Origin: Nitrospinota bacterium
Lineage (GTDB): Bacteria; Nitrospinota; Nitrospinia; UBA9942
Direction: 5' to 3'
NCBI GenBank assembly: GCA_016194325.1
Contig: JACQBS010000123.1
Coordinates: 1 to 37,693 of the forward strand
Length of the DNA stretch: 37,693 bases
In this document: positions 35,129 through 37,693 of the stretch, in pieces
How positions within the stretch are numbered: position 1 is the first letter of the stretch
Layout: every line of letters starts with the position of its first letter
Translations under genes and position numbers: made by a program
Notes under the pieces: model-generated
What the model saw: the letters and a program-made list of their open reading frames with translations, nothing else
What the model was told of the DNA's origin: nothing
Database searches by the model: none

Positions 35129-35656
35129 ATGGAACAAATAACAATTGAATGCCCAAACTGTAAAAAGAAATACATTCTCCCCTCTGAAAAGCTTCCCAAA
35201 CACGATAGCATAAAATTGAATTGCAAAAACTGCGGCTACTCTTTCTTTTTCTCGCCATCAAAAGAAGACAATAACTTTTCTAAAGAAGATTCTACGGTAA
35301 TTGGGCATGTTTTTACTGCGGATGGTGATTTTGTACTAGCCGAATTCCCGAAGGACTGCGAGATAATCCTTACCTATAAAATAAAAGACGCCGAGGTAAA
35401 AAAATCAGTGCAGAAGCCTCTCACTATCATAGGAAGGACAGAGGGAGATATTATTATCAACGACCCTCTGATTTCTAAAAAACATGCCTGTATAGAAGTT
35501 AAGAGTCCAACACTGATTCTGCTTAAAGACCTCGCAAGCAAGAATGGAACATTTCACAATGGAATGAGGGTATCCTCTATACATTTACAAAGCGGGGATG
35601 TTATCAAGGTGGGTAATGTGGAGATACTGTTTAGCAGCAGTATCAAGTTTATTTAA
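35129..35656 (+). CDS. zinc-ribbon (MJ0042-like) plus FHA-domain protein
   Basis: From ATG 35129 the protein is 175 aa. Residues 5-40 form a zinc ribbon (ITIECPNCKKKYILPSEKLP, then CKNCGYSFFF; Cys 8, 11, 32, 35) of the MJ0042 type. The C-terminal half is an FHA domain (IIGRTEGDIIINDPLISKKH, then LASKNGTFHNG) that binds phosphothreonine peptides, with a conserved Arg, Ser/His and Asn for ligand contact. A TTG 27 bases upstream gives a longer start with no better ribosome binding site. It heads a run of three FHA genes; its kinase partner is not here. Confidence 0.85.
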   Translation: MEQITIECPNCKKKYILPSEKLPKHDSIKLNCKNCGYSFFFSPSKEDNNFSKEDSTVIGHVFTADGDFVLAEFPKDCEIILTYKIKDAEVKKSVQKPLTIIGRTEGDIIINDPLISKKHACIEVKSPTLILLKDLASKNGTFHNGMRVSSIHLQSGDVIKVGNVEILFSSSIKFI

Positions 35657-35671
35657 AAAATACAAAACCTA

Positions 35672-35780
35672 TAGAACGCAGATGAACGCAGAAAAAAGAC
35701 TTACGCCGATAAAAAGAAGATTTGAATATAAATTCTTTAATCTGCGATAATCCGTAGTTTCTGCGTTTGTCTGCGTTCTA
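35672..35780. repeat. inverted ACGCAG repeat before the cyclase gene
   Basis: The left arm TAGAACGCAGATGAACGCAG and the right arm CTGCGTTTGTCTGCGTTCTA are complementary. It is the same family as 34936-35040; both share internal TTACGC and GTAGTTTCTGC text. Confidence 0.88.
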
Positions 35781-35799
35781 TTCTGGTTTTTTGTTTACC

Positions 35800-36702
35800 A
35801 TGGAAAAAACCAACAACCTTGCCATTCTATTCGCTGATATCAGTGGCAGTACTCATCTTTACGAGTCTCTGGGTAGTGAGAAGGCACGCGAAGTAACTTC
35901 CCACTATATAAACATCATGGAAAAAATAGTCAAGGAGTTCCATGGCAGAGTAATAAAAACCATTGGCGATGAACTGATGTCTATTTTCCCTTCCGCAAAT
36001 ATGGCTGGAAAAGCTGCAATACGGATGCAGGAAGAGGTCTCTACTGCCCGATCTTCCGGCAACAAAATCAGCATCAGGGTAGGATTCAACTTTGGGAATG
36101 TCATTGAAGAAAGCGGTGATGTCTTCGGTGATGTCGTAAACCTCGCTGCTCGTATTGTCTCTCAGGCAAAGGCAGAACAGATATTGACGACCAGCGAATC
36201 TGTTATGCTTATGTCCGAACCTCTGAGGTCAAAAAGCCGCTTCATTATAACCACTACAGTCAAAGGAAAACACAAGCCTGTAGAGCTTTTTGAATTGACA
36301 TGGGGAGAGGAGAAAGATCTGACCATTATGAGCAGCATAGGGCGGCAAATTGAAGGCAAAGGAGGCAATCCAGAGGCCGCCTTAAAGATCAGCTTCCATG
36401 ATAAGGAAGCGGAAGTGGGAAAAAATCTCCCTTCCGTCACCATTGGGCAAAGCGACCATAATATCATAACTGTGCCTGATACTATGGTCTCGCGCATCCA
36501 TGTCAAAATAGAATATCGCCGTGGTCGGTTCATCTTGATAGACCTCAGCAGCAACGGCACCTATGTGCTATTGAAAGATGGCAAGAAAATCTTTGTCCAC
36601 CGGGAGGAGTTTGCTTTAGATGGAGACGGCATAATTGGCTTAGGTAAAGCTGTAATGCCGGATACCCCCGAAGCTGTCCATTTCTCCACCTCCTATAGAT
36701 AA
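35800..36702 (+). CDS. class III adenylate/guanylate cyclase fused to FHA domain
   Basis: From ATG 35800 the protein is 300 aa. Residues 8-175 form a class III nucleotide cyclase with all catalytic positions: metal-binding Asp13 (FADISGS) and Asp57 (IKTIGDELMSIF), purine-specifying Lys53 and Asp111, and transition-state Asn114/Arg118 (DVVNLAARI). It makes cAMP or cGMP; the Lys/Asp pair suggests cAMP. The C-terminal FHA domain (VSRIHVKIEYRRGRF, LSSNGTYVLL) would couple activity to phospho-ligand binding, although the usual G-R turn reads IGQS. An upstream start adds 11 residues from a repeat. Confidence 0.9.
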   Translation: MEKTNNLAILFADISGSTHLYESLGSEKAREVTSHYINIMEKIVKEFHGRVIKTIGDELMSIFPSANMAGKAAIRMQEEVSTARSSGNKISIRVGFNFGNVIEESGDVFGDVVNLAARIVSQAKAEQILTTSESVMLMSEPLRSKSRFIITTTVKGKHKPVELFELTWGEEKDLTIMSSIGRQIEGKGGNPEAALKISFHDKEAEVGKNLPSVTIGQSDHNIITVPDTMVSRIHVKIEYRRGRFILIDLSSNGTYVLLKDGKKIFVHREEFALDGDGIIGLGKAVMPDTPEAVHFSTSYR

Positions 36703-36715
36703 GTTTAACATTTGC

Positions 36716-36745
36716 TTGACAGAGATTTTTTATTGGGCTTATAAT
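36716..36745 (+). promoter_or_regulatory. sigma-70 promoter for the double-FHA gene
   Basis: TTGACA (36716-36721), an 18-base spacer and TATAAT (36740-36745). The predicted leader is about 200 nt and contains a nested palindrome (36765-36936) directly before the gene. Confidence 0.75.
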
Positions 36746-36764
36746 CACAGCAGAGCAAAAGGAA

Positions 36765-36936
36765 AAGATTAAGGAGAAATGTTGAAATTGGGGAAAGGGG
36801 GGGAAATATTGAACACAGATAAGCACAGAAAAGTCAGGATAAAGATTTTAATTCTGTGTTTATCCGTGTAAATCTGTGTCCTAATTCTTTTTTTGTTCTT
36901 TCTCTCCATTTCTCTCAGTTCTCCTTTTCTCCTTAA
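36765..36936. repeat. composite nested palindrome in the leader of the double-FHA gene
   Basis: The outer purine-rich arm AAGATTAAGGAGAAATG pairs with TTCTCCTTTTCTCCTTAAT. The inner arm ACACAGATAAGCACAGAA pairs with TTCTGTGTTTATCCGTGTAA and onward. It is built like 32953-33118 with the inner and outer modules exchanged. Confidence 0.82.
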
Positions 36937-36954
36937 TGGTTTTTATAATAAAAA

Positions 36955-37578
36955 ATGGCGAAATTAATCTTAAAATTTAAGGACAAGGTGTTGAAGGAGT
37001 ATCCTGTCACATCAGAGGTCATAAAAATCGGCAGACTTCGGGGCAATAATATTGTTATTGATAATCCTGCTGTATCCAAGCACCATGCTTCAATTAAAAT
37101 GAAGGATGGAAGACATATGCTTACTGACCACGACAGCACAAATGGAACATTCGTAAATGAGAAAAAAATAAAGGATATTGTGCTAACGGATGGCGATAAA
37201 ATTACTATCGGAAAACACACCTTGATTTACAAATCTGAGAAAGAACACCCTCTTACGGCAAAGCCGCTCTTCGCCGATTTTGGCGATGTTACCATGATAC
37301 TTGATACAAAACAGCAGAAAGATCTCCTTGCAAAACAAAAGCATGAGACAGGAGGGACTGGAGCACAGGTGAAACAGGCAAAACTTATTATCATTAAATC
37401 TGACAGTCAGGAGGAATATACAATTAAAAAGGATGTAGTTGTTATTGGAAAATCGCATACAGCAGATGTGGTCTTAAAAGGCTTTTTGGTCCCTCCTATG
37501 GCTGCAACAATAAGAAAAGAAGACGATTCATTTTACATCAGCGGATATGGTGGATCAGTAGTGTCCGCTAAAAATTAA
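36955..37578 (+). CDS. double FHA-domain protein, C-terminus probably truncated by an IS
   Basis: The 207-aa protein has an intact FHA domain at residues 1-90 (IKIGRLRGNNIVIDNPAVSK, HHASI, DSTNGTFVNEKKIKD). A second, degenerate FHA follows at 130-207 (VIGKSHTADVVLKGFLVPPM, AATIRKEDDSFYISGYGG), which lacks the Asn-Gly-Thr loop because the frame ends at SVVSAKN. The last codons lie in sequence that looks like an insertion-sequence end, so the natural C-terminus is probably lost. No Shine-Dalgarno site precedes the ATG. It likely reads phosphothreonine signals together with its two upstream FHA neighbours. Confidence 0.85.
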   Translation: MAKLILKFKDKVLKEYPVTSEVIKIGRLRGNNIVIDNPAVSKHHASIKMKDGRHMLTDHDSTNGTFVNEKKIKDIVLTDGDKITIGKHTLIYKSEKEHPLTAKPLFADFGDVTMILDTKQQKDLLAKQKHETGGTGAQVKQAKLIIIKSDSQEEYTIKKDVVVIGKSHTADVVLKGFLVPPMAATIRKEDDSFYISGYGGSVVSAKN

Positions 37579-37693
37579 AAAAGCATGGCTTGTAAGCCTC
37601 TTTTATTGGATAATTGAAGTTGACAAAACCCAATACCAATAAGGAGGAACAAACCATGCACAAGGTTGGAACTATATTCTCGGAACTCTTGAA
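37559..37693 (+). mobile_element. left end of a probable IS4-family insertion sequence (partial)
   Basis: TAGTGTCCGCTAAAAATT starts the interval and resembles terminal inverted repeats of IS4-type elements as I remember them. A small hairpin (GGCTT-GT-AAGCC) follows, then a strong ribosome binding site (AAGGAGG) and a transposase-like start. The right end lies outside the window, so no inverted-repeat pair or target duplication can be shown. Confidence 0.5.
37656..37693 (+). CDS. IS4-family transposase, N-terminal fragment (window edge)
   Basis: ATG 37656 follows AAGGAGG by six bases. The 12 visible residues, MHKVGTIFSELL, match the start of DUF4372-containing IS4 transposases (M-G-TVFSQLL pattern). 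The remainder lies beyond the window. The call rests on this short stretch, the clean ribosome binding site and the IS-like terminus just upstream. Confidence 0.55.
   Translation, partial: MHKVGTIFSELL

Overview
This AT-rich window comes from a motile, double-membraned (Gram-negative) bacterium. P-ring and L-ring flagellar genes (flgI, flgH) and a full Tol-Pal set show the outer membrane. A near-consensus sigma-54 promoter, FliW/CsrA and a GNAT-type N-acetylglutamate synthase fit Nitrospirota, deltaproteobacterial or related candidate phyla. I cannot place it further without a search.

Layout. 1-7560 (minus strand) is an accessory island: a RhuM-family fragment, a small ORF, a 1314-aa SF1 helicase with a C-terminal nuclease motif, a Zn-finger ORF probably joined to it by a -1 frameshift, a frameshifted HEPN-like gene, a TPR protein and a J-domain protein. 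7725-17570 (minus) is a surface or flagellar glycosylation cluster: a B12-type radical SAM protein, two GT4-like glycosyltransferases, a GT39-like membrane glycosyltransferase, a Maf/MptE-like protein and a winged-helix/Rossmann protein. 17623-27764 (minus) is flagellar: flgF-G-A-H-I-J-N-K-L, then a four-helix-bundle gene, csrA and fliW, read from a sigma-54-like promoter at about 27830. 28149-34408 (plus) holds a GNAT gene and tolQ-tolR-tolA-tolB-pal-cpoB. purE (minus) follows. 35129-37578 (plus) carries three FHA-domain genes, one fused to a class III nucleotide cyclase. The window ends in the left end of a probable IS4-type insertion sequence.

The most unusual feature is a set of short-period (6-7 nt) repeats, usually arranged as imperfect palindromes, in most gaps from about 8.8 kb on. 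They also enter genes. They sit in-frame inside several glycosylation enzymes and form C-terminal tails. In flgA, flgH and flgI they encode most of the export signal peptides: one repeat strand, read in any frame, gives a hydrophobic heptapeptide, and the other gives a charged one. The second item of interest is the island operon (J-domain, TPR, HEPN, helicase-nuclease), which looks like an undescribed defence-type module with two homopolymer frame changes.
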